Origin: Streptomyces marispadix | GTDB taxonomy: Bacteria > Actinomycetota > Actinomycetes > Streptomycetales > Streptomycetaceae | Length of the DNA stretch: 64,000 bases | Reading direction: 5' to 3' | NCBI RefSeq assembly: GCF_022524345.1 | Contig: NZ_JAKWJU010000002.1 | Span: 2,790,001 to 2,854,000, forward strand | In this document: positions 26,186 to 34,273 of the stretch, piece after piece | Layout: each line of letters opens with the position of its first letter | Numbering within the stretch: position 1 is the stretch's first letter | The notes under the pieces: generated by a model | The model's database searches: none | The model's input: only the letters and a program-made list of their open reading frames with translations | What the model was told of the DNA's origin: nothing | Made by a program: the position numbers and the translations under genes

Positions 26186-27354
26186 GTACGGATGCCGTTC
26201 TGCTCGGCGTCTGCGGGACAGGGTATGCGCGCGGCGAGACGCCAGGAACCGTCATCGCCCGGCCCGGCGCGCAGACGTCCGCCGAGGCTGGTGACGCGCT
26301 CGCGCAGGCCGACCAGACCGTAGCCGGACGGGGGCGTCTCCATGGCCGTACTGCCGGGTCCGTTGCACACCTCGACCTCGGTGACGGGCGGCCCGTAGTC
26401 GACGCGTACGGTCACCGGCGCGCCCTCGGCGTGCTTGCGGGCGTTCGTCAGCGCCTCCTGAACGAGACGGTGAACGGCCAGGCGGTGAACGGTGGGAGCC
26501 TTGTCCGGCTGCCCGCCGACGGTCATCCCGACCTGCTGCCCCACCGTTTCGGCTTCCTCGACCAGCTCGCGCACGTCGCGCAGCACGGGCGCTGAAGCGG
26601 CGTCCCCGTCCCCGTCCCCGCCTCCGCCGGTGTCCGCGTCCGCCGTGGCGCCGCGGCCGTGCAGGGCGCCGAGGATGTCCCGCAGATCGCCGAGGGCCTC
26701 GGTGGAGGCCGTACGCAGCAGAGCGAGACGCTCCGCGACCACCTGGGGCAGCGTGCCGGTCGTGGCGGCGAGCACGCCGGTGTGCAGGGCGATGAGGCTC
26801 AACCGGTGGGCGAGCACGTCGTGCATCTCGGCGGCGATACGGGAACGCTCGGCGGCACGTGCCGCCTCCTCCCTCAACTCCCGCTCGATACGCAGATGTT
26901 CGACCTCGGCGTTGAGCATTCTCACCCGGCGGCCCCGGCCCGCCCAGTGCCCGCACCCGACGACGACCAGCAGCAGCACGCCGAAGCGCACGGTGAACGA
27001 CGACGTCGCCGAGGCCAGCAGGGACTCGGCGACCAGTACGGCGGCGCCGCAGCCCAGGGCCACCGCGATCCGGCTGTGGGAGGCCAGTTCGAACAGGGCG
27101 ACCAGCAGCAGCGGCAGCAGCGGCCACCCCCAAAGGCCCGTCGCCACGGTGGCCAGCAGAGGTGCGAGCAGCCAGTGGGGGCGGCGCACCAGCAGGGCCA
27201 GGCCGCAGAGCACCGCCGCCGCGCTCACCGGCGTCAGATACCGCCCGTCCGCCGACACGGCGCCGTACTGCACGGCGCCGAAGGTGACCGGCACCACCAG
27301 GCCGAAGCGCCCGTATGCGGCCCACGAGGGGTGCCCTATCCAGCTCCAGCCCAC
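26182..27354 (-). CDS. sensor histidine kinase (HisKA_3, NarL partner)
   Basis: A 390-aa membrane kinase. The N-terminal 150 residues hold about four or five membrane helices (GLALLVRR, LLPLLLVALFELA, FGVLLLVVVGCGHW). The dimerisation/phosphoacceptor box is AAEMHDVLAHRLSLIALHTG with the catalytic His. The ATPase domain has VQEALTNARKHA (N box) and GYGLVGLRERVTSLGG (G box). A Gly/Asp insert (DADTGGGGDGDGDAAS) separates them. Stop and start overlap the regulator gene by 4 nt. It probably senses a membrane or envelope state; this is inference. Confidence 0.9.
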   Translation of the reverse strand: MGWSWIGHPSWAAYGRFGLVVPVTFGAVQYGAVSADGRYLTPVSAAAVLCGLALLVRRPHWLLAPLLATVATGLWGWPLLPLLLVALFELASHSRIAVALGCGAAVLVAESLLASATSSFTVRFGVLLLVVVGCGHWAGRGRRVRMLNAEVEHLRIERELREEAARAAERSRIAAEMHDVLAHRLSLIALHTGVLAATTGTLPQVVAERLALLRTASTEALGDLRDILGALHGRGATADADTGGGGDGDGDAASAPVLRDVRELVEEAETVGQQVGMTVGGQPDKAPTVHRLAVHRLVQEALTNARKHAEGAPVTVRVDYGPPVTEVEVCNGPGSTAMETPPSGYGLVGLRERVTSLGGRLRAGPGDDGSWRLAARIPCPADAEQNGIRT

Positions 27355-27408
27355 CCCGCGATCCTAAGCACGGGACGGGAGGCCGCCCTCCGGCGATCTT
27401 CCACGCCC

Positions 27409-27430
27409 GACCCCTACTTTCGTAGGGGTC
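27409..27430. promoter_or_regulatory. perfect 9+4+9 palindrome in the kinase/methyltransferase promoter
   Basis: GACCCCTAC-TTTC-GTAGGGGTC has perfect arms. It lies midway in the 132-nt divergent region between the histidine kinase (start 27354) and the methyltransferase (start 27487). It is the best operator candidate for the NarL-type regulator of this locus, which would tie the methyltransferase-DedA pair to the two-component system. Confidence 0.8.
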
Positions 27431-27486
27431 CGTCGTCGTACAACGGCGGAGTCGCGGGCGCCCGGCCGCTTTCTAGCGTCGGGGCC

Positions 27487-28269
27487 ATGAGCCACTCCCC
27501 CGCGCCGCGCCGCCGAATCCCTGCCCCACGCCCCGCCGACGGCTTCATGTTACTCCTCGAAGCCGCCCGCGATCTGCGCACCGTCGGAGCCGTCGCACCC
27601 AGCGGCAAGGCACTCGCCCGTGCACTGACCGAGCCCGTACGCGCACAGGCCGGACAGCCGCTGGACATCCTGGAGGCCGGGGCGGGAACCGGAGCCGTCA
27701 CCCGGACCCTGATCCCGCAACTGGCCCCCGGCAGCCGCCTGGACGTCGCCGAGGCCAACCCGCGCTTCGCCCACCGCCTGAGTGAACTCGTCCGCGCACA
27801 CCCGCACTTGGCCGGACGGCCCCCCGAGCAGGTACGCGTACACGACGTCCACGTCGAGCGCCTGGAGACCGGCCGCCGCTACGACGTGATCGTCTCCGGG
27901 CTGCCGTTCACCAACTTCTCCCCCCACCACGTCGAAGCGATCATGGACCGGTATCTTGAACTCCTCCGTCCCGGAGGCACTTTGACCTACTTCGCATACC
28001 GAGGCACCGGGCGCGCCCGCGCCCTGCTCGCCTCCCCTGCGCAGGCGCACCGCCACCGGGCCGTGGAGCGGCTTCTCGCCGCCTACCGTGACCGCTGCGC
28101 CACCGGCCGCCGCACGGCGTGGGCGAACCTTCCCCCGGCAACGGTCTGGCAACTGCGGCGCCCCGCATACGCGGTCGAGCACTCGGGCACGCGGGCTGCG
28201 ACGGCGGAAGGGGCCGGCGGTGCGGGCGGTGTGCCCGGCCCGGCGGGCGTGCCCCGGACGGGTCTATGA
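27487..28269 (+). CDS. SAM-dependent methyltransferase, phospholipid N-methyltransferase-like
   Basis: A 260-aa methyltransferase. The N-terminal block FMLLLEAARDLRTVGAVAPSGKALARAL and motif I ILEAGAGTGAVTRTLI resemble PmtA-type phospholipid N-methyltransferases and KsgA-like enzymes. Motif IV is VSGLPFTNFSP, followed by LLRPGGTLTYFAYR. The last 35 residues are Gly/Ala-rich. It overlaps the DedA gene by ATGA. A lipid substrate is suggested by the family and by the membrane-protein partner, but is not proven. Confidence 0.8.
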   Translation: MSHSPAPRRRIPAPRPADGFMLLLEAARDLRTVGAVAPSGKALARALTEPVRAQAGQPLDILEAGAGTGAVTRTLIPQLAPGSRLDVAEANPRFAHRLSELVRAHPHLAGRPPEQVRVHDVHVERLETGRRYDVIVSGLPFTNFSPHHVEAIMDRYLELLRPGGTLTYFAYRGTGRARALLASPAQAHRHRAVERLLAAYRDRCATGRRTAWANLPPATVWQLRRPAYAVEHSGTRAATAEGAGGAGGVPGPAGVPRTGL

Positions 28270-28991
28270 CCGCCCTCTCCGGCATGTCCGCCGCCCTCGG
28301 CCACGTGCCCCCGGGCGCCGCCTACGGGATCGTGACTTCGGCCGTGCTCGCCGAATCCGTGCTGCTGATAGGCGCGTTCGTACCCACGCTCACGTTGTTG
28401 CTGACGGCGGGCGCACTGGCACGTACGACGTCACTCGACCTTTCGCTGGTGATCGCAGCCGCCGCGTGCGCCGTAGTGGCGGGCGACTTCCTCGCGCACC
28501 GCACCGGAGGGCTGCTCGGCGAGCGCCTGCGCAACGGACGCCTCGCCTGCCGCATCCCGGCCACCGCATGGCGTCGCGCCGAGTCGCTGACGGCACGCTA
28601 CGGCGGCCAGGCCGTGTTCCTCTCCCGCTTCCTCCCCGTCATCCGCACACTCACCCCCCACCTCACCGGCGCCACCCGCCTCCCGTACCACCGCATCGCC
28701 CCGTACAGCGTCACGGCCGCCTCGCTGTGGGCCACCGGAGAGACCACCCTCGGCTACGCGGCGGCGACATCCCTCCAACAGGCCCTCGCCCTGGGCCCGT
28801 TACTCGCAGCGCTCGCGGTAACGGCGGCGGCCGGCGCGCTGGCATGGGGGAAGCTGCGGCGTGGGACGAGTCGACGGGCAGGGCGAGGGGCAGGACGACG
28901 GTCAGAGCGAGGGGCAGGGCGCGCGAGACGAGCGGCCGAGGCCACCCGCCTTCGGCCCGATGACGAGCCGGTCCGTCAGACGATGTCGTAG
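28266..28991 (+). CDS. DedA-family membrane protein
   Basis: A 241-aa DedA (SNARE-associated domain) protein. Several hydrophobic segments (YGIVTSAVLAESVLLIGAFVP, LVIAAAACAVVAGDFLAH) enclose the family core with FLSRFLPVIRTLTPHLTG and GDFLAHRTGG. DedA proteins are phospholipid scramblases or transporters such as the undecaprenyl-phosphate flippases. The C-terminal 50 residues are Arg/Gly-rich and disordered. It is translationally coupled to the methyltransferase, and its 3' end overlaps the convergent oxidoreductase gene by 16 nt. Confidence 0.88.
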   Translation: MTALSGMSAALGHVPPGAAYGIVTSAVLAESVLLIGAFVPTLTLLLTAGALARTTSLDLSLVIAAAACAVVAGDFLAHRTGGLLGERLRNGRLACRIPATAWRRAESLTARYGGQAVFLSRFLPVIRTLTPHLTGATRLPYHRIAPYSVTAASLWATGETTLGYAAATSLQQALALGPLLAALAVTAAAGALAWGKLRRGTSRRAGRGAGRRSERGAGRARRAAEATRLRPDDEPVRQTMS

Positions 28992-30445
28992 GAGACGCCG
29001 AGCAGGTCCTCGTCGGCGAGGCGCTTCTTGAACGAAGTGAGTTGCGGCCCCTGGGGGTTGAGGCTCTCCGCGACTCTCAGCCCCGAGTACAGGGCGGTCT
29101 CCTGCAAGTCGGTGATCGTGGTGAAGCTGCCCGCGAAGTACAGGTTCCGCTCGCCCTGGAAGGCCATCATGTCGCGCGCCGCCGCGAGGGAGCGCGGGGT
29201 GGACAGCGGGTGGGAGAACCGGCGTTCGGCGAGGAGTTCGCCCGGGTCGTCGGCACGGTGCGCGGCCCAGCTCTTGAAGATGCCCGGCTTGGTCGCGGGG
29301 TCCGAGGTGCCGTAGTAGGCGCCGACCCAGATCGACGTCTCGCAGTGCCCGCCTCCCACGGCCGCGTTCTGGACGGCCCAGTAGTCCTTGTCGGCGGGCA
29401 TGTAGTGGGGATCGCGGTGGATGACGAGGCGCGAGGGATGGTATTCGTGCGCCCCGAGATGCTCCGCGATATGCCCCAAGTCCGGGACGTCGCCGAAGAA
29501 TTCCTTCGACACGGGCGGCGGAGCAGTGACGACGACCGCGTCGTACGGCCCGTGCCGCCGGCCGGAGGCGGTACGGACATGCCAGGTCCCCGACTGCTCC
29601 TCCAGGCTCTCCACAGCGGCCCGGGTGAGCACGGTGGTGTTCTCGCACGCGTCGAGAAGCATCCGCAGATACCCCTCCAGACCCACCGTCGAGTTGTAGG
29701 TGTGTACGGGCTCGAAGATGCTCCGGGGAAAGGTCTTCGCGAACGACGACAGATGGGCACGTGCCGACTGAGTACGGACGAGCTCGACGTCACCGCAGGT
29801 CAGGGACGACAGCCACGGGGTGAGGACGTCGCGCTTATAGCCGTCGTCGATGTCCAGCCCGTCGAGCCACCCGCCCATGGTGGTCTCCCAGGGCGCGTCG
29901 GGCTCGGTCATCTTCCGCGCCTCCCCGGTGAAGGTGAGGAAGCGCAGGGCCCCCGGGATGTCCTCCAGGACGTGCTCCGACCCGAAACGGGCCTCGCCGG
30001 TGCCGCCGTCGAAGACGGTGAGACTCGCAGGCCCTTCGATGACCAGGCTCTCCTCGGGATCGTCGCTACGAGCCCCGATCTCCGCGAGGAACGACCAGTA
30101 CAGCGGGTGCGTATCGGGATGGAAGAACTCGGCGCCGATGTCGACCGCGTAGCGCTCGTCCCCCTCGGTGACGTTCAACGTGTCGGCGTGACCGCCGATC
30201 TTGTCGCGCGACTCGAAGAGGTCGACGCTCCACGCCGAGTCACAGAAGTACGCCGAGGCGATTCCCGCGGCCCCCGCCCCGACGACCGCGAGCCGCTTCC
30301 CCGGCCCGGCCTTTCCCCCACGCCGTTCCCGCTTCGCCTGATTCGCCGGAATCGCCCGGGAGTTGAGCAGCCCCAGCGAGGCGACCCCCAGAACTCCGCC
30401 CTGCAACACCGACCGCCGCCTCAAGGGATTCACCGAGCCCAGCAT
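28976..30445 (-). CDS. FAD-dependent amine-oxidase-type oxidoreductase, Tat-exported
   Basis: A 489-aa flavoprotein. It starts with a twin-arginine signal (PLRRRSVLQGGVLGVASLGLL). The dinucleotide fold is RLAVVGAGAAGIASAYF with the Glu of SVDLFESRDKIGG. DIGAEFFHPDTHPLY follows, and the C-terminal FAD motif is NLYFAGSFTTI. This is the NAD(P)-binding/amine oxidase superfamily that includes desaturase-like enzymes. The substrate is unknown. A Tat signal is unusual in that group, so it probably folds with FAD inside and acts outside. Promoter sequence should lie in the 260 nt upstream. Confidence 0.85.
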   Translation of the reverse strand: MLGSVNPLRRRSVLQGGVLGVASLGLLNSRAIPANQAKRERRGGKAGPGKRLAVVGAGAAGIASAYFCDSAWSVDLFESRDKIGGHADTLNVTEGDERYAVDIGAEFFHPDTHPLYWSFLAEIGARSDDPEESLVIEGPASLTVFDGGTGEARFGSEHVLEDIPGALRFLTFTGEARKMTEPDAPWETTMGGWLDGLDIDDGYKRDVLTPWLSSLTCGDVELVRTQSARAHLSSFAKTFPRSIFEPVHTYNSTVGLEGYLRMLLDACENTTVLTRAAVESLEEQSGTWHVRTASGRRHGPYDAVVVTAPPPVSKEFFGDVPDLGHIAEHLGAHEYHPSRLVIHRDPHYMPADKDYWAVQNAAVGGGHCETSIWVGAYYGTSDPATKPGIFKSWAAHRADDPGELLAERRFSHPLSTPRSLAAARDMMAFQGERNLYFAGSFTTITDLQETALYSGLRVAESLNPQGPQLTSFKKRLADEDLLGVSYDIV

Positions 30446-30708
30446 TCCGCCTCCGCCGCATTGGTCTGAACCTTTAGGGAGGGCTCATCGTAGCCCCGGG
30501 GTACGGGCCGTGACACGGGCGGTACGAGTCGGGCGCAGCGGGGCGGGGGCGAGCACGGGGCGCGGGCACGGGCGCGGGGCACGGCGGAAGGTCATGGCGC
30601 CCACCGGGGCTGCGCTCGGCCGGAATGTATCCGCTTTGTATGTCCACTCACTTCAATCGCGAGTCTTGATCACGACCTGTGCGTGCGGAACTGCGGGGGA
30701 AGGAAACC

Positions 30709-31833
30709 ATGAGGAACAAGAGAGCCAAGCTCGTCTCGGCGGCCATAGTGGCCGTGTTCGCCGCCACTTCGGCGGTGGCGGCCGGAGCCACGACTTCGGG
30801 GACGACGGACGCTGCCGACGGGGGCGTGGCGAGCAGCGATTCCTCGTCCACGCGCAGCGCGTCGGAATTCAAGCTCGCCGACCCTGACACGGTGCCGACC
30901 GGCCAGGGCGACTACATCACCTACGGCACCAGCAGCGCGGGCACCAAGTGCGGCGGCACGAAGCACGGCTTCAAGGTGCCGATGCTGCGGCACGGCTCCG
31001 GCGACGACGTCGGAATCGCCGACTGCGCCGTGGGTGACGCACTGCCGAAGAAGAACATCGGCGAATGGGCGGACAAGTCCGGCGGAGTGTGGGCGCCCGG
31101 CGTCGTCGAGCACAAGGGCAAGTACCTGATGTACTACACGATGTCCAAGAAGGGCTCGAAGCAGAAATGCATCGGCTTGGCGAGGTCGGCCGATGCGAAC
31201 GGCCCGTTCAAGGACGACGGCGACCGCCCGTGGGTCTGCCCGGCGAGCGGCAGGTGGGCGATCGACGCCAACCCATACGTCGCGGGCGGCAAGTTGTATG
31301 TCGCGTACCGCGACGATCAGGTCACGCGAGGCATCGAAACCGGTGTCTCCGTTGTCGGCGCCGGCGACGACGGATGGGCGGACAAGAACTTCTCCTCGCG
31401 CCGTACCGCGATCACGAGCAAGGACATCGCGTGGGACAGCGCCCGGAACAAGGGCAACAACCACATCGTCGAGAACCCGTCGATGTTCAAGGCGGGCGAG
31501 AGCTGGTATCTCGCCTACTCGGCGAACGCCTGGGACAGCGCGCGCTACGCGACCGGTATCGCCAAGTGCGGCACCAAGCCGATTCCGCGCAGCAAGTGCG
31601 CCCCGTTGCGCAGCGGCGTCAAGCGGCCGTACTTCGGATTCAAGGGAAAGGCCGGCCTCGGACCGTGGCGGGGGCTGCCCGGCAACCACACCGGCCCCGG
31701 CGGCATGGACGTTTTCCAGGCTGAGAACGGAAGCCACCGAGCCGTCTACCACTGGTTCCAGCGTTCGGACAAGAAGCGATACCCGATCACCGGCACCTTC
31801 GTATGGCACGACGGCGGATTCGCGGTGAAGTGA
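30709..31833 (+). CDS. secreted GH43-like five-bladed beta-propeller protein
   Basis: A 374-aa secreted protein. Signal peptide about residues 1-32 (LVSAAIVAVFAATSAVAAGA). The mature part shows GH43/32 propeller blades: GGVWAPGVVEHKGKYLMYYT, CIGLARSADANGPFKDDG, IDANPYVAGGKLYVAYRDD and NHIVENPSMFKAGESWYLAY. These match arabinanase-like enzymes, with candidate catalytic Asp and Glu in IDAN and VENPS. Six or more Cys suggest disulfides. ATG 30709 has GGGGGAAGG upstream. The substrate is unknown. Confidence 0.78.
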   Translation: MRNKRAKLVSAAIVAVFAATSAVAAGATTSGTTDAADGGVASSDSSSTRSASEFKLADPDTVPTGQGDYITYGTSSAGTKCGGTKHGFKVPMLRHGSGDDVGIADCAVGDALPKKNIGEWADKSGGVWAPGVVEHKGKYLMYYTMSKKGSKQKCIGLARSADANGPFKDDGDRPWVCPASGRWAIDANPYVAGGKLYVAYRDDQVTRGIETGVSVVGAGDDGWADKNFSSRRTAITSKDIAWDSARNKGNNHIVENPSMFKAGESWYLAYSANAWDSARYATGIAKCGTKPIPRSKCAPLRSGVKRPYFGFKGKAGLGPWRGLPGNHTGPGGMDVFQAENGSHRAVYHWFQRSDKKRYPITGTFVWHDGGFAVK

Positions 31834-31925
31834 CGGCCCCAACCTGGCCGTCGGCCGAGAACTCAGAACTCGCAACACGCAGACACACGTAGACACACGC
31901 AGACGCACGTGTGGAAGGGAAACCC

Positions 31926-32774
31926 GTGGAATCGATCAGCGGAAGAATCAGCAGAAGACGCACTCTCGTTCTGGGAGGCGGCGCCGTTCTCGGAGCTGCC
32001 GCGGCACTCACCGCAACGAGCGGCGCCGGCGCGGCCACCGACTGGAAGCGCCTCGTCGTCGTCACCGCCAACATCGGACGCAAGCACCTCGATCAACGAG
32101 AAAGAGCCATCCGCGACGTCCGTCACGCGGCGACGACAGGCGGCCGGCTCGCCAAGCCACTGGTGGGCTGGCAGGAGATCGGCGAGGGAGACGACGACGG
32201 CCGGGAACCGCGCTGGATCAACGAGCACTTCGGCAAGGGCTTCCGGAACATCTTCGAGACCGACAAAGCAGCCCACCGGGTGCCGATGTCGATTCCCACG
32301 GAGTTCAACATCGTCGACCGCAGGAGCACCCCCGTCCACGGCGGCATGGACGGCGTATCGCCGAACCGCGTCATCAACCAGGCCGTACTGGAGCTGGCGA
32401 GCGACCCGCAGTTGAGGTTCGTGTTCGTCAACACCCACTACGTGGCCGGAGCGTGGAACGGCAAGAACGACTCCCACGAGGCCTGGCGCCGCCGCATGTG
32501 GGCCCGGCACTTCCGCAGCCACCGCGACGATGTGCTCGACCACTGGCACTCTCAGGGCTACCCGGTGATCTGGACCGGCGACGTGAACCGCAGCCCCATG
32601 CCGCTGCTCCTGCCCAAACGCGAAAAGCGCGCGTTCCGCCGCGGCATCGACCAGATCGCCTGGATCCCCGGCACCAACGGCACCGAAATCCGCCTGACCG
32701 GCACCAAGTCCGTCCCCATGCACGTGGACGACCACCACGCAAGGGTCGCCATGATGCAGATCCGCCGCGCGTGA
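31926..32774 (+). CDS. secreted endonuclease/exonuclease/phosphatase-like protein
   Basis: A 282-aa Tat-exported protein (SRRRTLVLGGGAVLGAAAAL). EEP-fold catalytic blocks are visible: VVTANIG, GWQEIGEGDDD with the metal-binding Glu, RFVFVNTHYVAGAW, VIWTGDVNRSPMP with the Asp-Asn pair, and VDDHHARVAMM with the final Asp-His. It could hydrolyse nucleic acid or phosphoesters outside the cell. GTG 31926 is chosen because GGAAGGGAA precedes it. Short degenerate copies of AGACACACG lie just upstream (31878-31905). It follows the GH43-like gene and may share its transcript. Confidence 0.8.
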   Translation: MESISGRISRRRTLVLGGGAVLGAAAALTATSGAGAATDWKRLVVVTANIGRKHLDQRERAIRDVRHAATTGGRLAKPLVGWQEIGEGDDDGREPRWINEHFGKGFRNIFETDKAAHRVPMSIPTEFNIVDRRSTPVHGGMDGVSPNRVINQAVLELASDPQLRFVFVNTHYVAGAWNGKNDSHEAWRRRMWARHFRSHRDDVLDHWHSQGYPVIWTGDVNRSPMPLLLPKREKRAFRRGIDQIAWIPGTNGTEIRLTGTKSVPMHVDDHHARVAMMQIRRA

Positions 32775-32924
32775 GGCCGCCCGCGACCGCTCGGACGCCA
32801 CGCAACGCAGAGCCCAGCGCCCAGCCGTCGTGAGCGACCGGCGCCGGCACTTCCTCCCGCACACGAACTGCGCCCGCCCCCGCACGTGAATCTGCCGGGA
32901 CAGCGCAGGAGAACCCCCGCGTGA

Positions 32925-32958
32925 AGAGGCCCCGTTCCGATCATGGAACGGGGCCTCT
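32925..32958. terminator. hairpin left of the outer att copy
   Basis: AGAGGCCCCGTTCC and GGAACGGGGCCTCT are perfect 14-bp arms around GATCAT. The hairpin at 50178-50211, next to the intact tRNA-Thr, differs by a single base. This left copy is probably the original tRNA terminator, displaced by integration. Confidence 0.85.
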
Positions 32959-32975
32959 GACCTTGTTACTTCTCC

Positions 32976-33017
32976 GGAGCCGCCTGCCGGATTCGAACCG
33001 ACGACCCTGTTTACAAG
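32976..33017. repeat. outer att copy (tRNA-Thr 3' half)
   Basis: 42 nt equal to the 3' half of tRNA-Thr with one substitution (T to C in CCTGCCGG) and a 2-nt deletion before CTGTTTACAAG. It ends in the anticodon loop, as att cores of tRNA-targeting integrases usually do. Its drift shows it is the oldest of the three copies. Confidence 0.85.
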
Positions 33018-33339
33018 CATTGGGCGAACGCGCCGAGGCGACCCCGGGGTTGGGCCCTGCCATAGGGAACTGCTTGCTGATGGCAGTCCTCGTGTGCCGC
33101 CGTTGCTGTCAACGTTGCCGTCACCCACGTCACGAGCATGAGGCGGCGTGCTCCGGATCTGGCGGGCTCGCCTGCCGGCCTGCTTCTCGATGGCTTTCCG
33201 TGCGGCGTTGAAAACCAGGCCCCACGGGAAACCGCGCGTATCGCCCTGCTTCGGCGGGTGCGGCTCGCCCGGTCCGAACAGGACGTCGACGCCCCGGTCA
33301 GCTTCCAACAGCGAGGTAGTGGCGTGGTCTTACCGCCGC

Positions 33340-33883
33340 TCGTCGTCCCTGCACGGGACTTCTGGTCCGGCGTCCTGGTCCAACTGACCGTGCAGGACGA
33401 CGGCACCGGTATCGGCCACATCTGCGGCGGCGCCTCCTACATGCCGATGAAATCCCACCGCCCGCCGACTCCCGCACCGGTCGAGGAACACTCGGCACGC
33501 CCGTACGAAAGCGCCCTCGACCCGCGGGAGTCGCTGCCGCTCGGCTTCGCCCTCTACGGCGGGACGCGCCTGCCCGGAATGAAACTCGTCCACGCCCTCC
33601 AAGGGGAGAGACGAGACACCACCGCGTGTGGCTCCGCGACCTGCACGGTTCCGGCGCCGCCGCCGACGTAGGCGAACCCGTCGCACAGTACGGGCCACGC
33701 GACCTGTGGGCCGAAGTCGAGGCAGCGTACGCGGAGTATGCCGACCTCGGCAGACCAGAGCCCGAGACGTTCGGCATAACCGTCTCCCCGCATGGCGAAC
33801 AGATGTGGATCGGCGACCCGAGTCGCGTGATCGGCCCGTCCTCGTCGGCCGCCGCTCCACGCCCGGCGCCGTTGACGTCCTGA
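33340..33883 (+). pseudogene. C-terminal remnant of a protein-L-isoaspartate methyltransferase-like RiPP enzyme
   Basis: The first part gives LVQLTVQDDGTGIGHICGGASYMPMKSH and GFALYGGTRLPGMKL. After a frameshift near 33620 the next frame gives VWLRDLHGSG, QYGPRDLWAEVEAAYAEY and FGITVSPHGEQMWIGDP. These match the C-terminal domain of protein-L-isoaspartate O-methyltransferases found with ATP-grasp and FxLD peptide systems. The catalytic N-terminal half is absent. The last 160 nt recur at 36857. Confidence 0.65.
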
Positions 33884-33889
33884 CCGGCT
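33729..33889. repeat. left 160-bp direct repeat flanking the lasso cluster
   Basis: It aligns with 36857-37016 over the whole length with one indel and scattered substitutions; GACCTCGGCAGACCAGAGCC is identical in both. Both copies encode the same methyltransferase C-terminus ending MWIGDP(S/T)RVI. From here to 34113 there is no gene, only the lasso promoter region. Confidence 0.85.
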
Positions 33890-34113
33890 TCCCGTGCCTT
33901 CCTCGTCACGGCTAACTGAGCCTTCCGCAGTACCGGTCGCCCTTCAACCCGAGGCTGGCATCGAGGGGTTGAGCGCTGACTGCCACCGGAAGGTGTGGTT
34001 TGCGGACCCGAAGTGCCAGTGATCTATAGCGCAGTTGGCGGTGATCACCATGTAATGCCCTTAGAGCCCCGAATGGTTCGGGTCTGTTCCGACTGAGAGG
34101 AGATGTCGTAAAC

Positions 34114-34254
34114 GTGAACACCAGTGAGTTCCTTACGAGTGAGGGGGTCGCCGAGTATGAGGCGCCCGTGATCACCGACATCGGCGAGTTCGCCGAACAG
34201 ACCAGGGGTGAATTCGGTGACTGGCCCGACTACCCGGTCGGTCTTTGGCTCTGA
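34114..34254 (+). CDS. lasso peptide precursor
   Basis: 46 aa from GTG 34114 (GAGAGGAG upstream) to TGA 34252. The leader is residues 1-31, with the recognition motif Y15-E-A-P18 and the penultimate Thr30 that lasso proteases need. The predicted core is GEFGDWPDYPVGLWL: Gly1 can close onto Asp8 to give an 8-residue ring and a 7-residue tail YPVGLWL, with Trp14 or Tyr9 as likely steric locks. There is no Cys, so class II. The architecture resembles sungsanpin and chaxapeptin (15 residues, Gly1-Asp8, GL near the end), but I do not recognise this sequence. The three genes after it supply all needed enzymes. Confidence 0.92.
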   Translation: MNTSEFLTSEGVAEYEAPVITDIGEFAEQTRGEFGDWPDYPVGLWL

Positions 34255-34273
34255 ACGAGGTTGATCGACGATC

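Noticed and set aside
33018..33308. Leftward frame with GFPWGLVFNAARKAIEKQAG after the outer att copy
   Set aside because: A short plausible stretch, but the frame reads across the att copy and into the EEP gene; at most a remnant I cannot identify.
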